DNA from: Psychrobacillus insolitus
GTDB lineage: Bacteria > Bacillota > Bacilli > Bacillales_A > Planococcaceae
Reading direction: 5' to 3'
Assembly (NCBI RefSeq): GCF_003254155.1
Contig: NZ_QKZI01000002.1
Coordinates: forward strand, 1-64,000
Length of the DNA: 64,000 nt
The notes beneath the pieces are model-generated. The model did not search any database. It saw only the letters and a program-made list of their open reading frames with translations, and was not told the DNA's origin. A program made the translations under genes and the position numbers. Positions 51,181 to 59,655 of this stretch are shown here, piece by piece; positions within the stretch are counted from its first letter, which is position 1; each line of letters opens with the position of its first letter.

Positions 51181-52434
51181 TCAACTATAACAAGGGAAGC
51201 AAATGGTAAACTTAGTTCCTTTCCCAGGTTCACTTTCAATTTCTACTTTTCCTTTCATCGAATGGACTAGCTGATACGAGATTGTTAGTCCAACTCCCGT
51301 CCCTTTGTCCTTTGTCGAGTAAAATGGTATACCCACCATATGGATCTGTTCTTTTGTCATTCCCATTCCTGTGTCAATTATTTCTATGAAGATTTCTCCA
51401 AGATTTGAATATAAACGAACAGTCAGTAGTCCGTTGTCTTTCATTGCCTCTATTCCATTCTTCATGATATTTACCAAAATCTGCTTCAGTTCGGCCCTAT
51501 TTCCGTTCATATGTAACTGATCTTGGATGGAAGATTCAATGCGTATCCCCTTTATATTGGAGTATGAATTGATGAGACTAACGGCATTCTTTACCTCAGC
51601 TGAAAGATTAATGGAGCTGAGCTCTTCTGTCTGGGGTTTTGCTAACGATAAGTAATCATTAATGATGGATTGGGCATCGTTTAATTCTTTAAGTGATATA
51701 TCGATATATTTTTTATGGTTGCTATGCACTTGAGGTTCGATGCTCATCAGTTGTAGAAACCCTTGGACGGTGGTCAGAGGGTTTCTTATCTCGTGGGCTA
51801 CGGAAGCTGCCAATTGACTTATTACATTCAATTTGTCAGCCCTCTGGAGTTCCTGTTGGATTTGTTGATGCTCGTCTACGTAATCTATGATAAAAACCAC
51901 CATCAGCAAACTGATCCAGGCACATATAAAAAAGATAATCATGAAAGGTAATTGTTCCATCTGGTGGTTCATATACAAATATAAGATTTTATGTATGACT
52001 GGTACCGAAAAAATAAAGCTAACAACCAAGGCTTTATTTCTCAATGTGAATAATCTATACTTCTGCGTGAGAAGAACCAAGAGAGTAGTGACAAGCGTAA
52101 GTACTATTGTAAAATCGAATAAATTATTATATACTCCATCCAAACCGAGAAACATTCTGTAAATAAAGGAGGCAATCGTGATTATCAAACCAGGGATTGC
52201 TCCCGCATAAATAAAAGAAATAATGATAGGTATGATCCTGAAATCATAGCGATAACCCATTTCTATTTCCGTGGGAAACGACATCGTCAGGCATAACATG
52301 ATTAGAAGTAACAGGCACAACTTTGAGTACGGTTTTCTGCGTTTCAAACCGCTCTCATTAAAGAACAATTGGTAAATCAGTATGGGGAAAAGGACTAGTA
52401 AAACTTGATTTAACAGTTGTGGAATATCAATCAT
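51181..52434 (-). CDS. KinB-like membrane sensor histidine kinase
   Basis: A 417-residue kinase. Six helices fill residues 1-185, of the 5TMR-LYT type. The HisKA domain has His214 in LAASVAHEIRNPLTTVQGFLQLM, very close to sporulation kinase KinB. The ATP domain has NIMKNGIEAM, DTGMGM, PFYSTKDKGTGVGL. In Bacillus subtilis KinB feeds the Spo0F phosphorelay; no regulator is next to it here, as expected for that role. I chose ATG 52434 with AGGTG 8 bp upstream; a TTG at 52458 is less likely. Confidence 0.88.
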   Translation of the reverse strand: MIDIPQLLNQVLLVLFPILIYQLFFNESGLKRRKPYSKLCLLLLIMLCLTMSFPTEIEMGYRYDFRIIPIIISFIYAGAIPGLIITIASFIYRMFLGLDGVYNNLFDFTIVLTLVTTLLVLLTQKYRLFTLRNKALVVSFIFSVPVIHKILYLYMNHQMEQLPFMIIFFICAWISLLMVVFIIDYVDEHQQIQQELQRADKLNVISQLAASVAHEIRNPLTTVQGFLQLMSIEPQVHSNHKKYIDISLKELNDAQSIINDYLSLAKPQTEELSSINLSAEVKNAVSLINSYSNIKGIRIESSIQDQLHMNGNRAELKQILVNIMKNGIEAMKDNGLLTVRLYSNLGEIFIEIIDTGMGMTKEQIHMVGIPFYSTKDKGTGVGLTISYQLVHSMKGKVEIESEPGKGTKFTICFPCYS

Positions 52435-52645
52435 GACGCAGCACCTGAAAAAACTCAAAACCTTCAGATGAATTTAATGACAATTGTTCATTTATAGGAT
52501 AAAGTTCATCCTTCATTGTGGTTATTGTCTTATATAAGATCATGATTATGTTATCTCCCCTTTAAAATACCCAATTATTCATTATTATACAAAAAATAGA
52601 TGGAAATGGGAATGAATCTTATATATATACGAGTTTACTTTTTAT

Positions 52646-52687
52646 GCCCCCGTACTAGAAACATTCATGTTTGTTTCTAGCGCAGGG
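52646..52687. repeat. Dispersed palindrome copy N
   Basis: GCCCCCGTACTAGAAAC and GTTTCTAGCGCAGGG with loop ATTCATGTTT. Its loop is identical to copy M while the stems differ. Confidence 0.82.
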
Positions 52688-52775
52688 AACTTAAAATACA
52701 AAATTGTAAAGTTAGTATGAATAAATGTAAAATGGAGTAAATGAAACTCAGTATTATGTAAGGGTGGGTAAAATC

Positions 52776-52985
52776 ATGTTCGAAACAATTGATCAAAAAA
52801 AGCAACTTTTAGATAGGAAAAGCCCACTACCTGAATACACCGCGGAAAGCTTACGTGAGAAATTGTTTTTGGAATGGACTTATAATACGAATGCGATAGA
52901 AGATTACACAGATTTCGTTCAATTAGTGGCGACAGAAGTTGAATCTTCATTAGATTTATATTTAAGTGCAGTTACAATCCTATAA
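52776..52985 (+). pseudogene. Fic-family gene with in-frame deletion of the catalytic core
   Basis: The 69-codon frame begins like Fic proteins (MFETIDQKKQLLDRKSPLP, LREKLFLEWTYNTNAIE) and then jumps to the Fic C-terminus (DYTDFVQLVATEVESSLDLYLS). The region between, including the HPFxxGNGR AMPylation motif, is missing, and the join is in frame. Start ATG 52776 follows AAGGGTGGG. The product could be an inert helical peptide. Confidence 0.8.
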
Positions 52986-53317
52986 AACTCATTTACTTCA
53001 GCTCCGAAAAAGATTGGTTACCTGTTGTAGAGGATTAGGGCGGACTTACTTTTAAGCGAAAAGTACTCTTAAAAATATACTTGTTCACTTCAATTTTGAA
53101 GGAAGAAGTATATTTTTTACGCTATATTTACTTAGTAATACCATACCCTGCATTTTACAAAGGAAAAAACTATAATTGCTGCACATCAAATATATTAAAG
53201 ACCGAAATCTTTAAAAATAGTGGATTTGAATTGTTGATAGACTGTGGATATCTTCTTTCCAAAATACTTACCCACAACTTGTACACATACAACTGGTAAG
53301 GTTTCAAAAATAAAAAG
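52986..53317. other. Intergenic stretch with an oxidoreductase-like C-terminal relic
   Basis: Directly after the Fic relic, 53010-53037 encodes KDWLPVVED and a stop, which resembles the last residues of the old yellow enzyme at 47289 (KGWLPVVD). The rest of the 330 bases holds no gene that I can support; a 72-codon frame at 53081-53299 has no ribosome binding site. Confidence 0.4.
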
Positions 53318-53357
53318 AGACTCTCACGTTGTGTGTATATACACAGCGTGAGAGTCT
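53318..53357. terminator. Terminator of the cstA-family gene
   Basis: AGACTCTCACGTTGTGT and ACACAGCGTGAGAGTCT form a 17-bp stem with one mismatch around GTATAT. Confidence 0.85.
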
Positions 53358-53370
53358 AACTAATTTGTCA

Positions 53371-54801
53371 TCATTCAACAACGACATCTGTTTCTATTTT
53401 ATTTGCTTTATTATTCTTAGCTTTAACAAAGAACATTACTGTTAAAATAACTGTTAACACTATTCCAACGATAAATGATAGTTGTAAATCTAAATTAAAC
53501 CCAATCTTCTGGTTTAGGATATAGACAAATACCATGTATGTGATAAACATTGCTGGTATTAACGACAAGAAATAGTTCTTCCCTTTAATAAATAGATACA
53601 TCGTTGCGATCCATAACGCTATAGCCGCAGTTGCTTGGTTTGCCCAAGAGAAGTATCTCCACAACAAGTTAAAATCAATTTGTGTCAACATTGCAGATAT
53701 AACAAACAAAGGTACAGCAATCATTAAACGTTTTACCATTTTTTGTTGATCAATTTTCAAATAATCAGCAATAATCGAACGCGCTGCACGGAATGCTGTG
53801 TCTCCTGAAGTAATAGGAAGTACAATCGCACCCAATACTGCGATCGTTCCACCAACAGCCCCTAATAAAGTCATCGAAACTTCGTTAACAACAGCAGAAG
53901 GAGTACCAGAAGCGATAAATTCACTCAATGTTTGCCCATCGAACATACTCATTGCTGCAGCAGCCCAGATCATTGCGATAATTGCTTCAGCAATCATCAT
54001 GCCATAAAATACATAACGCCCTTGTGATTCTTTTTCTACTGTTCTAGAAATAATTGGTGATTGTGTTGCGTGGAAACCAGATAGAGCACCACAAGTAATA
54101 GTAAAGAATAAGATTGGGAAAATTGGAATATTATTTGGATGCAAGTTAGCTAGCGTCAATTCTGGAATCTTATAATCCGAGAATAGTAGAGCTACTCCAA
54201 CCCCTACTGTACCAATCAATAGCACTGCACCGAAATACGGGTACAGTCGACCAATAATTTTATCAATCGGAAGAACGGTAGATAAGAAGTAATAAATAAA
54301 AATAATGGTAATTAATATCCATAAAGCTACTTTACCATCTAATAATAAATTTAATAATGATGCCGGTGTTGTAACAAATACTGTTCCTACTAATAGAAGA
54401 AGCAATAACGCGAAAATATTTACAATATGTTTAGAAAATGAACCTAAGAACTTTCCAGCTAATTCTGGAATATGTGCGCCTTTATTCCGAATGGAAATCA
54501 TGCCTGTTAAATAATCATGCACAGCTCCGGCGAAAATCGATCCCAAAACAATCCATAAAAATGCTACTGGACCAAATAGAGCACCCATAATTGGTCCGAA
54601 GATTGGACCTGTTCCTGCTATATTAAGTAATTGAATTAATGCATTTTTATGTTTGTTCATTGGCACGTAGTCTACACCATCAGCGTGTGAATAAGCAGGT
54701 GTTTTTCTACCATCATTAGGATCAAAAACCTTTTCAATGAATTTCCCATACGTAAAGTATGAGATTATTAACAGTAGTATTGAAGCAAAAAACGTAATCA
54801 T
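53371..54801 (-). CDS. CstA-family carbon starvation/pyruvate-type transporter
   Basis: A 476-residue protein with about thirteen helices. Family features: SYFTYGKFIEKVFDPND, NIAGTGPIFGPIMGALFGP, GAVHDYLTGMISIR, and SGDTAFRAARSIIADYL. The family takes up peptides or pyruvate (CstA, BtsT/YjiY in Escherichia coli). It is shorter than CstA of about 600-700 residues. Start ATG 54801 follows GGGGTG. A set of 9-bp direct repeats lies 110-160 bp upstream. Confidence 0.9.
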   Translation of the reverse strand: MITFFASILLLIISYFTYGKFIEKVFDPNDGRKTPAYSHADGVDYVPMNKHKNALIQLLNIAGTGPIFGPIMGALFGPVAFLWIVLGSIFAGAVHDYLTGMISIRNKGAHIPELAGKFLGSFSKHIVNIFALLLLLLVGTVFVTTPASLLNLLLDGKVALWILITIIFIYYFLSTVLPIDKIIGRLYPYFGAVLLIGTVGVGVALLFSDYKIPELTLANLHPNNIPIFPILFFTITCGALSGFHATQSPIISRTVEKESQGRYVFYGMMIAEAIIAMIWAAAAMSMFDGQTLSEFIASGTPSAVVNEVSMTLLGAVGGTIAVLGAIVLPITSGDTAFRAARSIIADYLKIDQQKMVKRLMIAVPLFVISAMLTQIDFNLLWRYFSWANQATAAIALWIATMYLFIKGKNYFLSLIPAMFITYMVFVYILNQKIGFNLDLQLSFIVGIVLTVILTVMFFVKAKNNKANKIETDVVVE

Positions 54802-54910
54802 TTGAACACCCCTATTTCTGTTATTGTTGAATCTACCATGCCTTGTAACTTATTTGGAAACTCTTATGAACAGTTTATAACAAAGTCTCTAAATAAATGA
54901 GTTTTCTGGC

Positions 54911-54961
54911 ATAACGTGTAAGTTTTACTGTATAACATGTCAGATTAGGAGAATAACATGT
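54911..54961. promoter_or_regulatory. Three 9-bp direct repeats with 21-bp period
   Basis: ATAACGTGT (54911), ATAACATGT (54932) and ATAACATGT (54953) are separated by exactly 12 bp. On the cstA strand the unit reads ACATGTTAT. Direct repeats of 9 bp with a 12-bp gap are the layout of LytTR-type response regulator sites, and CstA-family pyruvate transporters are LytTR targets in other bacteria. They could also act on the divergent chromate-transporter genes. Confidence 0.6.
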
Positions 54962-55177
54962 TAATAAGAAGAGTTAACATATTAGTGAAAGGTACTAACA
55001 AAGTTATTTCGAATGGAGAGTTAGTAAGAAAAAATGTATGATAGAAAAGGGTTTTAAGGGGAAATATCCTATATAATCCTTCCGTGACAAGAAACAATCT
55101 ATTCTTGAGTTTGCGCTTGGGGGTTAACTTAAATAACAAAGAGAACTTAACAAATCATGAAGAAAGGTAGGGATATC

Positions 55178-55756
55178 ATGCGAATTCAGTTAAATATTTT
55201 TATCGCTTTTTTTAGGTCTGGAATGCTAGGTTTTGGAGGTGGTCCAGCTGTGATTCCGCTTGTATATAAAGAAGTTGTGGATACGTATAAATGGATGAAT
55301 GATCAAGAATTTAGTGATGTTTTAGCTTTGGGAAATGCTTTACCGGGACCTATTATTACAAAAATGGCGGGCTATATTGGATATAGGGTAGCTGGGTTAT
55401 GGGGGATGGTTACAGCTCTTATCGCTACAGTCATACCAAGCTTCATTCTTATGTTGATATTACTAACTTCGTTTAATCAGTTTAAAGACAATGGGAAGAT
55501 CCAAGGGATGACGAATGCTGTCATCCCTATAGTTGGGGTAATGTTAGCTGTTTTAACTTGGCAGTTTATGAAAAATGCAAAAGATGGATTAGGGTGGAAA
55601 ATAGGAGCGCTCATTCTTATAGTGAGTTTTATCTTAATGGAAGTGCTTAACATGCATCCCGGAATTGTCATCGGGCTTTTATTGGCTGTGGCGTTATTAA
55701 CACCAAGAAAGAAAAAGGGAAGCAAATTAAAAGATGAGGAAAGTGCGGTTTTATGA
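55178..55756 (+). CDS. Chromate transporter, N-terminal-type CHR protein
   Basis: A 192-residue single CHR-domain membrane protein. Motifs: GMLGFGGGPAVIPLVYKEVV, FSDVLALGNALPGPIITKMAGYIGY. Short-chain CHR pairs (YwrB/YwrA in Bacillus subtilis) need both halves to export chromate; the physiological anion may differ. I chose ATG 55178 with AAAGG about 10 bp before; ATG 55157 is in frame. It overlaps the partner gene by ATGA. Confidence 0.9.
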   Translation: MRIQLNIFIAFFRSGMLGFGGGPAVIPLVYKEVVDTYKWMNDQEFSDVLALGNALPGPIITKMAGYIGYRVAGLWGMVTALIATVIPSFILMLILLTSFNQFKDNGKIQGMTNAVIPIVGVMLAVLTWQFMKNAKDGLGWKIGALILIVSFILMEVLNMHPGIVIGLLLAVALLTPRKKKGSKLKDEESAVL

Positions 55757-56283
55757 TATATATACAACTATTTTTAGCTTTTTTTATACCAGGGATTGTT
55801 GGTTATGGAGGAGGACCTGCTTCTATTCCGTTAGTTGAGAATGAAGTTGTCAATCGATACGGTTGGATGACAACGAGTGAATTCAGTGAAGTACTCGCGC
55901 TTGGAAATGCTCTTCCGGGACCGATAACTACTAAAATGGCAGGTTATATTGGATTTGAAGTAGGGGGTATCCTGGGAGCGGCTGTTGCCATTTTTGCCAC
56001 AGTTGGACCTTCTTTATTGTTAATGATCGTTCTTTTGAGAATGATTTACCGTTTCAAAGATTCACCGAAAGTTAAGATGTTATCAAAGATTATTCTTCCA
56101 GCTATTGCAATTTTAATGGGGAAACTTGCATATGACTTTTTTCAAACATCTTATTTATCAAACGGGCTTTGGGAAACTTTCTTTATTGTTATCATAAGCT
56201 TATTGCTTTTAGAAAAGTGGAAAGTACATCCTGCCTTCGTTATTGCAGGTGGACTGGCTTTTGGTGCGATTTTTTTAAGTTAA
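55753..56283 (+). CDS. Chromate transporter, C-terminal-type CHR protein
   Basis: A 176-residue CHR-domain protein, the second half of the pair: GIVGYGGGPASIPLVENEVV, FSEVLALGNALPGPITTKMAGYIGFE, then four further helices. Its sequence is clearly related to the gene before it (tandem duplication). The opposite topology of the two halves is expected from family studies. Start overlaps the previous stop. Confidence 0.9.
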   Translation: MIYIQLFLAFFIPGIVGYGGGPASIPLVENEVVNRYGWMTTSEFSEVLALGNALPGPITTKMAGYIGFEVGGILGAAVAIFATVGPSLLLMIVLLRMIYRFKDSPKVKMLSKIILPAIAILMGKLAYDFFQTSYLSNGLWETFFIVIISLLLLEKWKVHPAFVIAGGLAFGAIFLS

Positions 56284-56503
56284 CAAATTCAGTGTTAATT
56301 TAGAGATTTCTCACTTGTAGTGAAAGCACAAGAAAAAGGGTACTGTTAATAAGTAGTAGGTCATGAATTGCTCATAGAGAGAAATCTCTGTGGGCTTTTT
56401 TGTTTGTCTTTCGATTTGTCAATAGAAAAACGAAAAATATAAAATAAGTTTTGACAAATATGTGAACTTGGTGAATAATATACTAAAAGAGAGGGTGTTT
56501 TAA

Positions 56504-56740
56504 ATGGAGTCATACGAAAAAATGTTGAACGCGACAAGATATGTAGGCGGCGCATTGTTAACAATAGGAATTGCAATTTGTTTATATGGAGCTGTAATGA
56601 TCAGTTTTAATCATAATATGGTAGGCGTTGGTATTGGAACAGTAATGGGAGCAGTTTTTATTTTCTTAATAGGTATGTTTTTAGTAGCTTCGGAAGAAAT
56701 GATCTTAAATTCTAGGGAATGTAAAAAAGAGAGCATCTAA
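56504..56740 (+). CDS. Small two-helix membrane protein of unknown function
   Basis: A 78-residue protein with two Gly/Ile-rich membrane helices (about 14-32 and 40-62) and a charged tail ending CKKESI. GAGAGGGTG precedes ATG 56504. The stop codon TAA lies in the loop of the following terminator, and convergent qoxD ends nearby. No family recognised. Confidence 0.6.
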   Translation: MESYEKMLNATRYVGGALLTIGIAICLYGAVMISFNHNMVGVGIGTVMGAVFIFLIGMFLVASEEMILNSRECKKESI

Positions 56741-56757
56741 AAAGATGCTCTCTTGTG
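56727..56757. terminator. Bidirectional terminator with stop codon in its loop
   Basis: AAGAGAGCATC (56727-56737) and GATGCTCTCTT (56744-56754) enclose TAAAAA; the TAA at 56738-56740 is the stop of the 78-aa gene. It also ends the qoxABCD operon on the other strand. Confidence 0.88.
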
Positions 56758-56766
56758 AATTATTAT

Positions 56767-57048
56767 TTACATATCCCATACAAGTATTAATAGCGTACCA
56801 AAAATAGTCATAAGCGCAATGAGTAAACCGTAAAATACATTTGTATAGATCGTTTTTTTGTCTCCAGTCTCACCAGCATGCATGAATACAATTAGCTGAA
56901 GGCCAGCTTGCATAAATGCAGTTATGAGAAGAACAGTTAAACCAATTGCAAATGACATATCCATAAAGTGAACTAGCAGTGCCACTGCAGTGAGAACTAA
57001 TGAAAATACAAAGCCCATTACTTGTTTAAGAGGGAATAATTCTTTCAT
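56767..57048 (-). CDS. qoxD: Quinol oxidase subunit IV (QoxD)
   Basis: A 93-residue protein with three helices, matching the cytochrome aa3 quinol oxidase subunit IV family (LKQVMGFVFSLVLTAVAL, QAGLQLIVFMHAGE). The HFMDM and MHAGE segments are typical. Last gene of qoxABCD, 2 bp after qoxC. Confidence 0.93.
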   Translation of the reverse strand: MKELFPLKQVMGFVFSLVLTAVALLVHFMDMSFAIGLTVLLITAFMQAGLQLIVFMHAGETGDKKTIYTNVFYGLLIALMTIFGTLLILVWDM

Positions 57049-57050
57049 AA

Positions 57051-57647
57051 TTACATCATTCCTTTCAAGTAGATGAAGCTAAAGATGAATATCCAGACTA
57101 TATCTAGGAAATGCCAATAAAGAGAGAAAATAAATGATTTATTGGCTGTTTCAGGTGTCAATCCACGTTTTTTAATTTGAATAAGGATAAATAATCCCCA
57201 AAACAAACCAAGTATTACGTGCAATCCATGTGTTCCAAGTGTAGTTAACAGAGCAGCAGTAAATGCACTAGTTTGTAGTGTTGCACCTATATGAATATAG
57301 TGAACGAATTCATATATTTCGAAGCCTAAGAATCCAGCACCAAGTAGTAAGGTGATTGAAAAGAAGACCATCGTTGCCTTTTTGTTGCCTAAACGCATAG
57401 CATGAATCCCAAGACCGATAACAAAACTACTTGTTAAAAGTAAAAAGGTTTCAAATAATACTGGTGTAATTTCAAAAATTTCTGCACCTGAAGGTCCATT
57501 GCCAATACGATTTTCTAAAGTGAAATACACTGCGAACAGTGTTGCGAAAAGCATTATTTCAGCACCTAGAAAGATCCAAAAACCTAAGATTTTTAAGCTA
57601 TTTTCTTCCGTACTATATTCAAGCGGAAGCGAGTTATCTACCTTCAT
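57051..57647 (-). CDS. qoxC: Quinol oxidase subunit III (QoxC)
   Basis: A 198-residue protein with five helices of the COX3 family: KILGFWIFLGAEIMLFATLFA, then GTHGLHVILGLFWG and FSLYWHFLDIVWIFIFSFIYL. The start overlaps the qoxB stop (ATGA). Confidence 0.94.
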   Translation of the reverse strand: MKVDNSLPLEYSTEENSLKILGFWIFLGAEIMLFATLFAVYFTLENRIGNGPSGAEIFEITPVLFETFLLLTSSFVIGLGIHAMRLGNKKATMVFFSITLLLGAGFLGFEIYEFVHYIHIGATLQTSAFTAALLTTLGTHGLHVILGLFWGLFILIQIKKRGLTPETANKSFIFSLYWHFLDIVWIFIFSFIYLKGMM

Positions 57648-59593
57648 TTTTTAGCACCTCGCAATTTTGCTTCAGTTTCTTCAATTTCCTTAACAGAGAT
57701 ATATCGTCCATGATCCTTCTCAAACGAACGATAAGCCATACAAACCAAAATACCAATTAAAGTAACAATCACAACTGGCCATATGCTAAAGACCATCGCA
57801 AATCCAAAGACAAAGAAGAAACAAGCCATGATGAACGGCCATCCACTATTGTTTGGCATATGAATTTTTTCAATTTTACCTTTAAATAATTCATGACCAT
57901 TTTTCTTAGTATCCCAAAACGCTTGTGTTGAAGCGACTTCTGGAATAACTGCAAAGTTGTATTCTGGTACTGGAGTATGAGTAGCCCATTCAAGTGAACG
58001 TGCATCCCATGGGTCACTACCAATGTCTCTTGAAGCATAACGAATACTATAGTAAATATTGTAGACAAGTAAAACAAAACTGATCGCCATAATTCCTGCA
58101 CCGACAAATGAAACCATATTCAACATACTGAAACCAGCAGCTTCAGAGTATGTGGACATACGACGTGCTTGACCATCTAATCCAGTGATATACATCGGCA
58201 TAAAGGATAAAAGGAACCCAATTGACATAATCCATGCTGTCCATTTACCAATTCTCTCATTTAACATGAAACCAAACATTTTTGGCCAATAGAAAGTAAG
58301 ACCGGCAATCATAGCGTAAACTACTCCAGGAATAATTACGTTATGGAAGTGAGCAACTAAGAACATCGTATTATGATATTGATAATCAGCAGCTGACATC
58401 GCAAGCATAACTCCAGTAACTCCACCTAATGTAAACAATGGAATGAAGAGTACGGAATATAACATTGGGGTTGTAAATACAATTTTCCCTTTCCAAAGCG
58501 TGAATAGCCAGTTAAATATTTTAACCCCGGTCGGAATAGCTATTGCCATTGTTGTGATAGAGAAAATACTATTTGTTAATGCGCCTTGACCCATTGTAAA
58601 GAAATGGTGAGTCCATACGATAAATGAAAATACTGAAATGACTACCATAGAGGCAACCATTGACTTATAACCATAAAGGTTACGACGCGCAAAGGTAGAG
58701 ATTATTTCACTATACAGACCGAACGCCGGTAAGATTAAGATATACACCTCAGGATGTCCCCAAACCCAGAACAAGTTAGCCCAAAGCATATCCATACCAC
58801 CATTATCGGTTGTAAAGAAGTTTGTCCCAAATAATCGATCCATTGTCCCCATAGCAAGAAGTACTGTTAATACTGGGAAAGCAAAAACAACAATTACGTT
58901 TGCAATAAATGCAGACCATGTGAACATTGGCATTTTCATTAAACTCATACCAGGTGCTCTCATTTTAAGAATGGTCGTAATGAAGTTAATACCAGATATT
59001 AATGTACCAATACCAGCTATTTGAATAGCAATCATATAATAATTCGTCCCTACAGTAGGACTAAACTCATTGTTTGCGAGTGGGAAATAAGAAGTCCAAC
59101 CTGCATCAGGTGATCCACCTATAATGAATGATAAGTTGAATAGTCCCATACCCATAAAGAATAACCAAAAACTTAATGCATTTAAACGAGGGAATGCTAC
59201 ATCACGAGCTCCGATTTGTAACGGAATAAGGTAGTTAAAGAAAAACGTGATGAACGGCATTGCCATAAATAGGATCATAACGATCCCGTGTGTTGTGAAA
59301 ACTTCATTATAATGTTGTGAATCTAGAAATGTGTTTTCAGGCATTGAAAGCTGATAACGCATCATTATTGCATCTACTCCACCGCGGAATAGCATTAGTA
59401 AAGCAGTTAGTAAATACATAATACCAATTCGTTTATGGTCAACAGTCGTTATCCATTCGCGCCATAGGTAACCCCATTTCTTAAAATAGGTAATCCCTAC
59501 AACTATGGCAAGCATTGCTAAACCAATGGAAACCATAGCACCATATATTAAAAAGCTTGGATGTGGTACGGCAAATTGTTTAAAGAACTCCAT
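57644..59593 (-). CDS. qoxB: Quinol oxidase subunit I (QoxB), heme-copper catalytic subunit
   Basis: A 649-residue heme-copper oxidase subunit. Heme and CuB ligands appear in order: THGIVMILFMAMP (heme a His), WVWGHPEVYILILPAFG (CuB His and cross-linked Tyr), WTHHFFTMG (two CuB His), and VAHFHNVIIPGV (heme His pair). It pumps protons while reducing oxygen with menaquinol. Start ATG 59593 follows GGAG. The C-terminus (FEKDHGRYISVKEIEETEAK) is intact. Confidence 0.97.
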   Translation of the reverse strand: MEFFKQFAVPHPSFLIYGAMVSIGLAMLAIVVGITYFKKWGYLWREWITTVDHKRIGIMYLLTALLMLFRGGVDAIMMRYQLSMPENTFLDSQHYNEVFTTHGIVMILFMAMPFITFFFNYLIPLQIGARDVAFPRLNALSFWLFFMGMGLFNLSFIIGGSPDAGWTSYFPLANNEFSPTVGTNYYMIAIQIAGIGTLISGINFITTILKMRAPGMSLMKMPMFTWSAFIANVIVVFAFPVLTVLLAMGTMDRLFGTNFFTTDNGGMDMLWANLFWVWGHPEVYILILPAFGLYSEIISTFARRNLYGYKSMVASMVVISVFSFIVWTHHFFTMGQGALTNSIFSITTMAIAIPTGVKIFNWLFTLWKGKIVFTTPMLYSVLFIPLFTLGGVTGVMLAMSAADYQYHNTMFLVAHFHNVIIPGVVYAMIAGLTFYWPKMFGFMLNERIGKWTAWIMSIGFLLSFMPMYITGLDGQARRMSTYSEAAGFSMLNMVSFVGAGIMAISFVLLVYNIYYSIRYASRDIGSDPWDARSLEWATHTPVPEYNFAVIPEVASTQAFWDTKKNGHELFKGKIEKIHMPNNSGWPFIMACFFFVFGFAMVFSIWPVVIVTLIGILVCMAYRSFEKDHGRYISVKEIEETEAKLRGAKK

Positions 59594-59655
59594 TACTTTT
59601 GTAACTCCTTTCGAGAATATATTACTAGTAACTAACGTAAACTTATTACTTAGTA

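Noticed and set aside
51693-52162. Several 60-90 codon plus-strand frames
   Set aside because: They are antisense shadows of the KinB-like kinase gene and have no ribosome binding sites.
11508-52687. The dispersed palindromes as a CRISPR array
   Set aside because: They are self-complementary over their whole length, far apart, not separated by uniform spacers, and no cas gene is present.
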